Shown here: positions 33,719 to 40,496 of the stretch, piece by piece
Layout of the letters: every line of letters starts with the position of its first letter
Position numbering within the stretch: position 1 is the stretch's first letter
Source: Gemmatimonadales bacterium
Lineage (GTDB): Bacteria > Gemmatimonadota > Gemmatimonadetes > Gemmatimonadales > GWC2-71-9
Reading direction: 5' to 3'
Length of the DNA: 43,632 nt
NCBI GenBank assembly: GCA_013140635.1
Contig: JABFSM010000198.1
Coordinates: 1-43,632, forward strand
Position numbers and translations under genes: made by a program
The notes under the pieces: model-generated
Database searches by the model: none
The model's input: the letters and a program-made list of their open reading frames with translations, nothing else
What the model was told of the DNA's origin: nothing

Positions 33719-34372
33719 ATGCCGACCGATCGCGTAGCCCAAAGCATTGGCGCCGGGAGACGACGCTACCGGCCGAAACTATTCCTGCCCTTCACGCCGA
33801 ACGGGGCCGAAACAGAACGCCGCGCCATCGAAGTGAAGGATGCCCTGGGTCTCTGCCCGGAGGAGGCGATTGACCCATTCCAGGTACTACCCCTGATTCC
33901 AGCCCGGCTCCTCGGCCTCCAGGAAACGGCGGGCCTGCTCCCGCCGGAGGTCCGCCGAGCGCTCTTCCAAACAGGCGGTGGGGAGTGGAGCGCCGTCGGT
34001 TGGGGTCGGTCCCCTGCAACCGACGAAGAACTGATTTCCCTCAATCCACGGCATCACGAGCATCGGCAACGCGCGAGCCTGATGGAGGAGGTCGTGCACA
34101 TACTGCTCGACCACCCGAAGGTCACTATTCGTCTCGGCGAGGGTGGGACTCTCACGGTGCGCTCGTTCGACCAGGCAATTGAGGATGAGGCATTTTCGGT
34201 GGGCGCCGCCTGCATAGTTCCTTACCCCGCGCTCTTCAATGCAGTGCACCGCGCGGGGGATTCCGCGGCCAGGATCGCCGCTCGACACAGCGTCAGCAAG
34301 GAATATGTCGAGTACAGGATCAAGAGGTCAGGGTTGACTGGCGTCTACTACAAGCGGCAACGCGGCAAGTAA
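33719..34372 (+). CDS. ImmA/IrrE-family protein (CapP-like), altered zinc motif
   Basis: 217 aa. The ImmA/IrrE-type core reads SLNPRHHEHRQRASLMEEVVHILLDHP. The zincin helix is E123-E-V-V-H127, so the first His of HExxH is Glu; variants of this sort exist in the family. The following AIEDEAFSVGAACIVPYPAL supplies the usual downstream acidic residue. The C-terminal region (IAARHSVSKEYVEYRIKRSGL) is a helix-turn-helix-like segment seen in many ImmA proteins. Predicted partner: the preceding XRE protein, which it would cleave or sense. Either an active non-standard protease or a sensor without catalysis. Confidence 0.82.
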   Translation: MPTDRVAQSIGAGRRRYRPKLFLPFTPNGAETERRAIEVKDALGLCPEEAIDPFQVLPLIPARLLGLQETAGLLPPEVRRALFQTGGGEWSAVGWGRSPATDEELISLNPRHHEHRQRASLMEEVVHILLDHPKVTIRLGEGGTLTVRSFDQAIEDEAFSVGAACIVPYPALFNAVHRAGDSAARIAARHSVSKEYVEYRIKRSGLTGVYYKRQRGK

Positions 34373-34380
34373 TGGCGGCC

Positions 34381-34421
34381 CGCTTGAGCAAGGCCCGCTG
34401 CTGAAGCGCGGTCCGTTAGAT
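34381..34421 (+). repeat. Degenerate integron attC-like site after the ImmA gene
   Basis: Ends in GTTAGAT (34415-34421), a perfect GTTRRRY core. A 10-bp near-perfect hairpin CGCTTGAGCA / TGCTGAAGCG (34381-34390, 34399-34408) precedes it. The opposite core is poor (AGTAATG around the ImmA stop). It shares GAAGCGCG-N-TCCGTTAG with the second site. Confidence 0.5.
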
Positions 34422-34443
34422 GGAGAACAACATCGGAGTTCTT

Positions 34444-34785
34444 ATGCCTCGCAGCATCGCCGATATAGGCGTCCTTCAGCAATACATCCGTGGTGTTCTT
34501 GAACGCGCTGAGCATCACGCTGCCAACGTCGACGAGGTTCTGTTCGCACTCGCCGGTGCTGTCGTCTGGCGGAAGGACGACGAACATCTTGAGGTCATGC
34601 TCCGCGATGGCGATATGAAGAATGTCCTCTGGGTCCACGTAGATGGGACCCGCTATGCCATAGCTTATGATCACGTCACTCAAGCGATTCAGGTACGGCG
34701 GGGCTCAACTCACGGCCCCGTGCTGGCCTCTTTTACGAACGCGACTCCGCACCGCGGCATCAAGGCCTTTTTCGCTGGGCTCTGA
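34444..34785 (+). CDS. Hypothetical protein of a type common in integron cassettes
   Basis: 113 aa from ATG 34444 with GGAG 5 bp upstream; a longer frame begins at 34420, overlapping the attC core. The sequence (MPRSIADIGVLQQYI, ALAGAVVWRKDD, NVLWVHVDGTRYAIAYDH, VLASFTNATP) matches my memory of a cassette-borne hypothetical family, which fits the GTTRRRY site right before it. No enzyme motif is visible. Possibly two small alpha/beta domains. Function unknown. Confidence 0.75.
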   Translation: MPRSIADIGVLQQYIRGVLERAEHHAANVDEVLFALAGAVVWRKDDEHLEVMLRDGDMKNVLWVHVDGTRYAIAYDHVTQAIQVRRGSTHGPVLASFTNATPHRGIKAFFAGL

Positions 34786-34793
34786 CCGTCACC

Positions 34794-35099
34794 TTGTGGC
34801 TCTCCCGGATCGGCGGCAAATGCGAGTTCTCTCTAGGAGTAGCAACAGCCACAGGCACGAGTCAGGTCAATGTTGTTTGGCTGGATAATGCGAGCGATGA
34901 GACCCGCTTCGAGCTCGAGGTCCGCGACGGTATCGAGTGGCCGAGCTTCGTCCCGCTCCAGCAGCCGGGAGCGAATGTCACAACGTATGCGCACGTTGTT
35001 ACTCCGACGAGAGCGCTCGAGTACCGCATGCGAGCGTGCAACGCGAACGGGTGCTCGGGTTACACCCGTATCCTAAGTGTGAGGAAGGCTCCGCAATGA
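34794..35099 (+). CDS. Fibronectin-type-III-like fragment
   Basis: 101 aa from a TTG start with no clear ribosome-binding site. Residues ~20-98 read as one Fn3-like beta-sandwich: SQVNVVWLDNASDETRFELEV, broken here as VNVVWLDNASDETRFELEVR, then YAHVVTPTRALEYRMRACNANGCSGYT. There is no signal peptide and no enzyme domain. It lies between the cassette gene and an attC, so it may be a second small cassette ORF or a remnant of a larger secreted protein. Confidence 0.5.
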   Translation: MWLSRIGGKCEFSLGVATATGTSQVNVVWLDNASDETRFELEVRDGIEWPSFVPLQQPGANVTTYAHVVTPTRALEYRMRACNANGCSGYTRILSVRKAPQ

Positions 35100-35170
35100 G
35101 CGCCCGCTCTTGACGACCCCCCCAAGCGAGTCGCGGGATCGTGATGCGCGCATTACTGAGAAGCAGGCTG

Positions 35171-35265
35171 CCCTAACAGCACTTGCTGTCGACGGCGCGG
35201 TCAGGTTCCGGCCGTCGGGGTTAGAATCCAGTGGCGCGCCGCACCAGAAGCGCGATCCGTTAGCC
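35171..35265 (+). repeat. Integron attC recombination site
   Basis: Cores CCCTAAC (35171-35177) and GTTAGCC (35259-35265) bound a 95-nt imperfect hairpin. The inner boxes pair as CTTGCTG with CAGAAG, leaving one extrahelical G, the classic asymmetry that orients attC folding. Further in, CGGCGCG pairs with CGCGCCG. Length and layout are normal for attC. Confidence 0.75.
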
Positions 35266-35335
35266 GGACTGTCGAGAACCGCCGCGAATCGGCGAATGCA
35301 TCGCTCGGTTTTTCCCGAATACTGAGGGCCCCTGA

Positions 35336-35352
35336 ACACGACGCCGTCGTGT
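35336..35352 (-). terminator. Hairpin downstream of the TIR gene
   Basis: ACACGAC-GCC-GTCGTGT, a 7-bp perfect stem 58 bp beyond the TIR stop. There is no T-run, so it is a weak terminator candidate. Confidence 0.35.
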
Positions 35353-35409
35353 GATCCAATGATATGATTCGCTTCCGGCTTCCGCACCGCGAACGACTCC
35401 AGCTGAGAG

Positions 35410-36528
35410 CTATAACTTCTCCAATATATCTAAGAGCCGTCGTCGACGTTGTGTTTCAAGCTTCATCTGCGCTAGGGATTTTTCAACTGCGCGCTCAAAC
35501 TGACGACTCCTTAGAAATTTGCCAATCAGTTCAGTTGCAAGTGCATCTATGCGCTCCTCACCCACTAGCGGAATTAGCTGCGAACGAACCTCTTCGAGTG
35601 GAGCTCCTGCATCGACCGCAATACTTACTATTTCTTCATAGGCAAACACGCCCTCCGGTCCGCTGAGCAGGGCACGCATTGCCGGAGTCCTGAAGAAGGC
35701 ATATAGCTTTTGCCGTTGCTCAGCGTCGCCCGCAAGCAGTTGCCGCCAATCGGTTAGCATGTTCCTCTTGAATAGGTAGGCCTCCGCATCGTCTCTGCTG
35801 GGTCGAATCTCTTGTTTTGCCTCTTCAGGTAACTCATCGATGAGTCGACGAAGAGGTCCGAATACCGCGCTAGGATCATCAAACGCACCCTTGACGACGG
35901 CGAGTTGCTCGCTTATCGATAGTAGATGAAAATCCTTGCGTAGTGCAACGACGAACTCCTCGTCTGTTGAACTGTTCAGCAGAGCCTTTGCGAAGAGTTG
36001 CCTTCCGGAAGACAAGTCCGCGAACTCGGCCGGGTTAAGCGCCGCGATCAGTTCTCGCGCGTGCTCCATCGTCATGCGCTTCGATGTATTCGGCTGATGG
36101 CCATGAGCAAACGCGATGTCAGCTATAGCGCTTACGCCAGCGTCCCAATCAGTGCCGAGGTCGGTCCATTGCAGGTCGCGAAGTGTTTCAACACTGCTAA
36201 TGCTTCGCGGCGGAACAGTTCCTCCCGTAAAGACGACGGGTATAAACCATGTGCGTTCGACAGGCCGGAGGCGAAGTTCATCGATCGCAAGCGTAAGCTC
36301 TTCGTTCATGAATGCACGCTCTCGCGCCGCCGACGCGGGAGAAAAGCATGCAAGAAACAGGTCACCGCTACGGATTGCGTGGCGTATGGCGTCACGCCAC
36401 CGTACACCCGGTGATATCATTTCCCGGTCTAGCCATACGCTCAACCCGTAGCTTTCGAGTTGAATGGCAAGCCGATCGACGATCTCAAAATCTTCACGAA
36501 CATACGAAACAAAGATATGTCGCGCCAT
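35410..36528 (-). CDS. TIR-domain protein, probable defence effector
   Basis: 372 aa. The N-terminal TIR domain (1-140) shows IFVSYVREDFEIVDRLAIQL, GLSVWLDREMISPGVRW, DLFLACFSPASAARERAF and MNEELTLAIDEL with Glu76/Glu77, one of which is the expected NADase catalytic Glu. The remaining ~230 residues are mostly helical with no recognised domain. They may sense the trigger or oligomerise. Bacterial TIR proteins deplete NAD+ during infection. The gene is AT-richer than its surroundings and points opposite to the attC-oriented cassettes. The closest partner genes for a two-gene system are absent, so it may act alone. Confidence 0.87.
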   Translation of the reverse strand: MARHIFVSYVREDFEIVDRLAIQLESYGLSVWLDREMISPGVRWRDAIRHAIRSGDLFLACFSPASAARERAFMNEELTLAIDELRLRPVERTWFIPVVFTGGTVPPRSISSVETLRDLQWTDLGTDWDAGVSAIADIAFAHGHQPNTSKRMTMEHARELIAALNPAEFADLSSGRQLFAKALLNSSTDEEFVVALRKDFHLLSISEQLAVVKGAFDDPSAVFGPLRRLIDELPEEAKQEIRPSRDDAEAYLFKRNMLTDWRQLLAGDAEQRQKLYAFFRTPAMRALLSGPEGVFAYEEIVSIAVDAGAPLEEVRSQLIPLVGEERIDALATELIGKFLRSRQFERAVEKSLAQMKLETQRRRRLLDILEKL

Positions 36529-36580
36529 ACACCCCCAATGGTACTCTAAATTTGAAGAGAATCAGTTTTGGCACTGTATG

Positions 36581-36748
36581 TCAACTCGCTAACCCGCGCC
36601 GCACTGCTTTTACGGTGCGGAAACGGCCGGCTAACTGCTGCCAGAAGCTGACGGCTGGCGATTCCGTTCACTGCTCCTGCGTGGGATGGATGGCGACGAC
36701 GAGCTCGGCCTTCGTGACATCGATGCCAACAAGCTTGAGGCCTCCAAG
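36581..36748 (-). pseudogene. IS110-family transposase N-terminal remnant
   Basis: The minus-strand frame from 36748 reads LGGLKLVGIDVTKAELVVAI then HPTQEQ and a stop at 36668-36670. This is the DEDD-type N-terminus of IS110 transposases (first Asp in GIDV). The frame goes on a further ~28 codons after the stop. Nothing of the rest of the transposase is present. A dead fragment. Confidence 0.6.
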
Positions 36749-37143
36749 TGAGCGTCGCCCTAGCCCGTCCTCGGGGCGATTCCGGCCGCGGAGCAGTTCA
36801 GCTACTCACCGAGGATCGGCACTGGAAAGGCACCCAGTATCCCTTCATGATCCTTCAGGGACCCCATGGATACACAGTCCAGTTTCTCGGTGCGACGGAA
36901 CGGATGGCACTCAATCGGGAGTACGCCTACATGCTGGCTCGACTCCGCAAGATCAGGGACCTCTGGTGCTTCCCAGACAAGCAAGGGCATGCTGGGGGCA
37001 ACAAGGTTGCGGTGATCTATGGAGCTGGAGGCGCTATCGGCGGCGGGGTCGCGCGGGCCTTTGCCCGCAAAGGGACGTACAAGAGGGTCGGCAACATTAA
37101 CATGAAGGGAACGCGCCGCCTAAAAATGCTAAAAATGCAATGA
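36748..37143 (+). pseudogene. Chimeric ORF ending in an SDR N-terminal fragment
   Basis: 131 aa, GTG start without a ribosome-binding site. The first ~80 residues (YPFMILQGPHGYTVQFLGAT and ALNREYAYMLARLRKI) are unrecognised. From 36997 the frame becomes GNKVAVIYGAGGAIGGGVAR then AFARKG, the cofactor-binding start of a short-chain dehydrogenase, which breaks off after ~25 residues. It reads as a junction of truncated genes and not a working protein. Confidence 0.5.
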
Positions 37144-37234
37144 AGCTGCCAGCCGACGCTGGGGAGTGCGCCTGCTCGCTGCGCTCGCTGGCGCTTCATT
37201 GTGACGCGGCTGCAGCTTATTGCGGGCGTTAGGT
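37127..37234 (+). repeat. Integron attC recombination site
   Basis: The right core GTTAGGT (37228-37234) fits GTTRRRY. The inner boxes GCAATGAAGCTGC (37137-37149) and GCAGCTTATTGC (37211-37222) pair perfectly except for one extrahelical G. The left core is degenerate (TGCTAAA). AGCCG/CGGCT and CGC/GCG extend the stem inward. The total of 108 nt is normal for attC. No integron integrase gene is in the window. Confidence 0.65.
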
Positions 37235-37461
37235 GCTGGACGGCGTCTCGACAAAACACAACGGCTTGGGTGTGGGCTCCGCGCCCCGCAGGGCCCCTTG
37301 CGCCCCCCGGATTCCCGATCCACCGCGGTGCTCCGCCACACCAGATCCAGCAGCTCGCCGTCCGTTTCTTGACCTCTGCAGATACTGCAGAGGCGGCCTG
37401 CCCTACGAATTCTGGCCGAGCTGCCGCCGAGGGATGCGCGGAAGCCCTGAAGCGGGCATGA

Positions 37462-37480
37462 TGTGAGTTTTGTTGTGAGT
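37462..37480 (+). repeat. Right copy of the TGTGAG-N3-TGTTGTGAGT repeat
   Basis: Matches 21898-21916 at all 16 defined positions, in the same orientation, 100 bp inside attR. No gene overlaps it. A terminal pair like this is what accessory integrase or excisionase binding sites look like. Confidence 0.5.
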
Positions 37481-37580
37481 CTCTCGCCATTTTCGGCCCG
37501 TTTGACGCCTCGAACCCCCACGCCGATGCCCAGAACAGCGCGTAGGTTCAACAACTTGTAGAAATCTGGTACCTTCGGTT

Positions 37581-37628
37581 CCTGCTTTGCAAGCAGGGGG
37601 TCGTGGGTTCGATTCCCATCCGCTCCAT
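37581..37628 (+). repeat. attR: 48-bp tRNA-Ala 3' half
   Basis: Exact copy of attL without the 5' half of a tRNA (the upstream sequence TACCTTCGGTT does not complete an acceptor/D arm). It therefore marks the right end of the island and not a second tRNA gene. Chromosomal genes resume after it. Confidence 0.95.
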
Positions 37629-37772
37629 TGGTTCTACGACACCACCTCGAACGACGCGCCGGTCCATACTGCTCCAAGCTTGCACGCAACACGGCTAGAC
37701 CCCCACCCCCGACACCCCGGTACCTTCGTGCGAACGTCCCCACCGGCTCGAATAATGCATATCGATTCCGCG

Positions 37773-38528
37773 ATGACCAAGTACGCGTCGCTTCTCATCA
37801 TCCTTGCCTCGGCGGCCTGCGCCGATCGCATCGCGGCTCCCCGGCTGGGCATGACCGCCCCGGTGGCGGAATCGGTCACGATGCAAAAGGAGAACGACCG
37901 CCTCGCGTTCACCTACGCGCCGGTCAACTCCTTCGACAACCTTCCCTCACCCGCCGTGCTCGACGTCCTCCTCGATGGGCGGACCTTCCGCTATCGGGCC
38001 GTGGTGGTCAACGTGCGACTCCAGGACTCGCGCTATGAACGGGCCGGTTGTCGTGCCCCGGAACACACGGCGTTGGTGCTTTGGCGAGACGCGCTCGGCC
38101 ACCCCGGCCTCGACGTGCTCACGGCGGCCGCACCGTTCGGCACGTCGGGCCCGCTCGGAGACCGTGCCTGGGATCAGGAATGCGGCATGGTCCGACGACT
38201 CTATGGCGCCGCCTACCTGAGCCTCCGGGGGTTCCCAATGCAGAGGACCGAGCGGAGCGCCAACAGCGGCCACTTCAGCGTCAGGCAGGTCGAGCAGTCG
38301 TCGCCGTGCGACTTTCTGGCTCGCCCCAGCGAGTTGTCATGGTACGGCGCCAGTTGCGAGCGAACGTCCTACGACATCGTCTTGGAAGGAACGCTCGTCC
38401 CCGATCGGCTCCGCAAGGGCGCCATGGTCGGCGCCAATCGCTTCAAGGTCTCGGCCCGGCAGGTACCTGGGGCCCGGTTCACGATCAACTGCCGGATCAT
38501 TCAGTGGACCCGATCGTATTGCGGCTGA
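37773..38528 (+). CDS. Exported hypothetical protein
   Basis: 251 aa from ATG 37773 (ATG 37755 also in frame), chosen because it begins a short signal sequence MTKYASLLIILASAACADRI. The Cys after ASAA could be a lipobox, but the -3 residue is Ser, so a lipoprotein is uncertain. Mature part: mostly beta-strand, with several Cys (CRAPEH, CGMV, PCDFL, SCERT, NCRI, SYCG) that may form disulfides. I do not recognise the family. It is the first chromosomal gene to the right of the island. Confidence 0.75.
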   Translation: MTKYASLLIILASAACADRIAAPRLGMTAPVAESVTMQKENDRLAFTYAPVNSFDNLPSPAVLDVLLDGRTFRYRAVVVNVRLQDSRYERAGCRAPEHTALVLWRDALGHPGLDVLTAAAPFGTSGPLGDRAWDQECGMVRRLYGAAYLSLRGFPMQRTERSANSGHFSVRQVEQSSPCDFLARPSELSWYGASCERTSYDIVLEGTLVPDRLRKGAMVGANRFKVSARQVPGARFTINCRIIQWTRSYCG

Positions 38529-38543
38529 CAGCCATGCTCCTGC

Positions 38544-39089
38544 TCAGCTCCTCGCAGCAACCGCCATCCTGAACCACCGCGCCGTCTCCCGCAGGTAGTT
38601 CTCGAGTACCAGGTCGACGACCGCGCCACGCAGGTCGAATCGCCCCCGCCGCCCGAGATAGACCTCATACCCCGACGTCGGCACCACCGGCAGCGGCACG
38701 TCGACCTGGCGCGCTGTGAGCACCGGCACCTCGACGTGGCGCGGGAATTCGATCTCGTTGGCAATATCGGCAATCGCCCAGGCATCGGGCCGAGGCATGG
38801 CATCGCGTAGGAGGCTTTTCGCGATGTCGCGGGCAAAGAGTCCGTTATGAGGATGCTCGATGAAGTCTCGGGATAGTCGCAGCTCGACCGCCGTCAGCTC
38901 GCCGCGATCCGTGGCGGTGAGGAGGACCTCGGTGAGATCGCGAAACGCCGGTCCGTTGGGGCGATGATGTGTAACCTGCCGCCCCGGCACCGGACTCGAT
39001 GCCCCGGTCTGCTCCAGAGTGAACCAGCGGAAGAAACCGCTGGCCTGCGCGGCTGATAGCGACTCCCCAAGGGCACCGAACGAAGGCAT
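38544..39089 (-). CDS. Hypothetical protein
   Basis: 181 aa from ATG 39089 (MPSFGALGESLSAAQASGFF), preferred over the longer frame, which crosses the divergent aminotransferase promoter. No signal peptide and no membrane segment. Segments RDFIEHPHNGLFARDIAKSL and EVPVLTARQVDVPLPVVPTS are distinctive, but I cannot assign them. Convergent with the exported protein (15-bp gap) and divergent from the aminotransferase gene. Confidence 0.7.
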   Translation of the reverse strand: MPSFGALGESLSAAQASGFFRWFTLEQTGASSPVPGRQVTHHRPNGPAFRDLTEVLLTATDRGELTAVELRLSRDFIEHPHNGLFARDIAKSLLRDAMPRPDAWAIADIANEIEFPRHVEVPVLTARQVDVPLPVVPTSGYEVYLGRRGRFDLRGAVVDLVLENYLRETARWFRMAVAARS

Positions 39090-39153
39090 CGGGCGAAGAT
39101 ACCGCCCGAACGAAACTCTTGCCCACGGCGAGCGGGGGAGAGATGATACTTGC

Positions 39154-40299
39154 ATGACTCTCCCCTGCCAGCGCCACCTCTTCGACATTCCCGCCGATGT
39201 CGCCTATCTCAATTGCGGTTACATGGGCCCGTTGCCGATCCGGAGCCGCGATGCCGGCCAGCGCGCGGCCGCCCGAAAGGCGCACCCTTGGGAAATCACA
39301 CCCGCGCATTTCTTCGAGGAAATCGAAGAGGCACGGCGCCGTTTCGGGCAGCTTCTTGACGCCTCCGCGGACCAAATTGCCCTGATCCCGTCGGCGAGCT
39401 ACGGCATGGCCACAGCAGTGGCCAACCTCCCGATGCGCGCCGGCCAGCGGGTTCTTCTCCTAGACGAGGAGTTTCCCTCTACGACCTACGCGTGGCGGGC
39501 GGCGGCGGCACAGCAGGGCGCCGAGGCGGTGCTCCTTCCCCGCCCCGCCGACGACGACTGGACTCGTGCGGTCCTCGACGCGATCGATCGGCGCACGGCC
39601 GTCGCGGCGCTCCCTCTCTTTCACTGGACCGACGGGGGAGTGCTCGATCTCGTGGCGATCGGGCGCCGGCTCCGCGAAGTCGGCGCCGCCCTCGTGGTCG
39701 ACGCCACCCAGGCCGCCGGCGCCATGCCGTTCGATCTCCAAGCGATCGATCCCGATTTCCTGGTCGTCGCGTCGTACAAGTGGCTCTTGGGTCCTTACAG
39801 TACCGGCTTCCTTTATGCCGCTCCGCGCCATGACGGCGGGGCACCGCTCGAGCAACATTGGCTGGGACGCGAAGGTTCCGAGGATTTCACCGCGCTCGCG
39901 CGCTATCGCGAAGAATTCCGGCGGGGAGCCCGACGATTCGACATGGGAGAACCGTCGAATTTTTCGGTGATGCCCACCGTTCTCGAATCGCTCCGGCAGA
40001 TCCTCGAATGGGGGGTGCCCACCGTCTACGAGCGCGCCACGATGCTGGCTCGCCAAATCATCGCCGGCACCATTCCTCTTGGCCTGACCGCCGTTCCGGA
40101 GGAACGTCGGGCCGGCCACTTTCTCGGACTCCGTTTTCCCCGCGGTGTGCCGCCGACCCTCTCGGCCCGGCTCGCGGAGGCTCGGGTCTTCGTCAGCGTT
40201 CGGGGCTCGGCGCTCCGGGTCACTCCTCATGTTTACAACGACGAAAACGACACCGCGCGGCTGGTCGAGATCCTGCGGCGAGAAATCGGCGCCGCTTGA
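39154..40299 (+). CDS. Aminotransferase class V-fold PLP enzyme
   Basis: 381 aa from ATG 39154. Fold-type I features: DVAYLNCGYMGPLP at the N-terminus, ALIPSASYGMATAV, VVDATQAAGAMPFDL with the PLP-contacting Asp, and the Schiff-base Lys in VVASYKWLLGPYSTGFLY. The C-terminal domain ends in RVFVSVRGSALRVTPHVYND. This branch includes cysteine desulfurase-like enzymes and isopenicillin-N epimerase-like proteins. There is no IscS-type cysteine loop, so desulfurase activity is not supported. Substrate unknown. It precedes the trp leader but is probably transcribed separately. Confidence 0.9.
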   Translation: MTLPCQRHLFDIPADVAYLNCGYMGPLPIRSRDAGQRAAARKAHPWEITPAHFFEEIEEARRRFGQLLDASADQIALIPSASYGMATAVANLPMRAGQRVLLLDEEFPSTTYAWRAAAAQQGAEAVLLPRPADDDWTRAVLDAIDRRTAVAALPLFHWTDGGVLDLVAIGRRLREVGAALVVDATQAAGAMPFDLQAIDPDFLVVASYKWLLGPYSTGFLYAAPRHDGGAPLEQHWLGREGSEDFTALARYREEFRRGARRFDMGEPSNFSVMPTVLESLRQILEWGVPTVYERATMLARQIIAGTIPLGLTAVPEERRAGHFLGLRFPRGVPPTLSARLAEARVFVSVRGSALRVTPHVYNDENDTARLVEILRREIGAA

Positions 40300-40326
40300 C
40301 GCCGGCCCCCTAGGCGGAGATACTTG

Positions 40327-40416
40327 ATGACCTATGCGAATCTCCTGTCGGACCGAGCAGAGCTGGTGGCCCTGGCGCGGCGTTTCCCGCGGTGGGCCGG
40401 TGTGCGCATAGTCTAG
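40327..40416 (+). CDS. Putative 29-aa leader peptide of the trp-type operon
   Basis: ATG 40327 to TAG 40414-40416, with a strong GGCGGAGA (40313-40320) about 6 bp upstream. The peptide MTYANLLSDRAELVALARRF then PRWAGVRIV contains Tyr3, Phe20 and a single Trp23. The last third of the frame overlaps segments that can pair with the terminator downstream. Small size, a good ribosome-binding site and position right before an attenuator-like structure suggest a leader. It has one Trp codon, fewer than classical trp leaders. Confidence 0.55.
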   Translation: MTYANLLSDRAELVALARRFPRWAGVRIV

Positions 40417-40468
40417 GCTGGAACGGACTCGCAAGCTCCCAGGCCCACCGCCCGCGCGGTGGGCCTCG
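40368..40468 (+). promoter_or_regulatory. Attenuator-like alternative RNA structures before aroF-trpE-trpG
   Basis: Four segments can pair. Segment 1 (40368-40380, GGCCC..CGCGG) pairs with segment 2 (40387-40398, CCGCG..GGGCC). Segment 2 contains GCGGTGGGCC (40389-40398), which is also able to pair with segment 3 GGCCCACCGC (40442-40451). Segment 3 pairs with segment 4 GCGGTGGGCC (40456-40465), loop CCGC, followed by TCGTCGTTT. So 2:3 (antiterminator) and 3:4 (terminator) exclude each other, and 1:2 releases 3:4, as in classical attenuators. Confidence 0.6.
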
Positions 40469-40496
40469 TCGTTTCGCACCTCAGGGGACGGACCGA

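Larger units (their letters stand above)
21835..37580. mobile_element. Integrated genomic (defence) island in tRNA-Ala
   Basis: Bounded by a 48-bp perfect direct repeat of the tRNA 3' half. It has a tyrosine integrase reading towards attL next to the tRNA, small HTH genes, large defence-type genes and integron/IS debris at the far end. The coding regions at 25.1-37 kb are visibly less GC-biased in codon use than the flanks. There are no conjugation, replication or phage structural genes, so it is an integrase-bearing but otherwise non-self-transmissible island. Confidence 0.93.

Noticed and set aside
34381-37234. CRISPR array or other regularly spaced repeat
   Set aside because: The repeated GTTAG cores are far apart (hundreds to ~2000 bp) and embedded in different hairpins; they fit integron attC sites. 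I saw no CRISPR array anywhere in the window.
37581-37628. A second tRNA-Ala gene
   Set aside because: Only the anticodon stem-to-3' half is present; no acceptor 5' strand or D-arm precedes it. It is attR.
37129-37743. Minus-strand 204-codon frame containing NGADGNRTHDPLLAKQ
   Set aside because: That peptide is the well-known artefact of translating a tRNA gene antisense; here it comes from the attR copy of tRNA-Ala.
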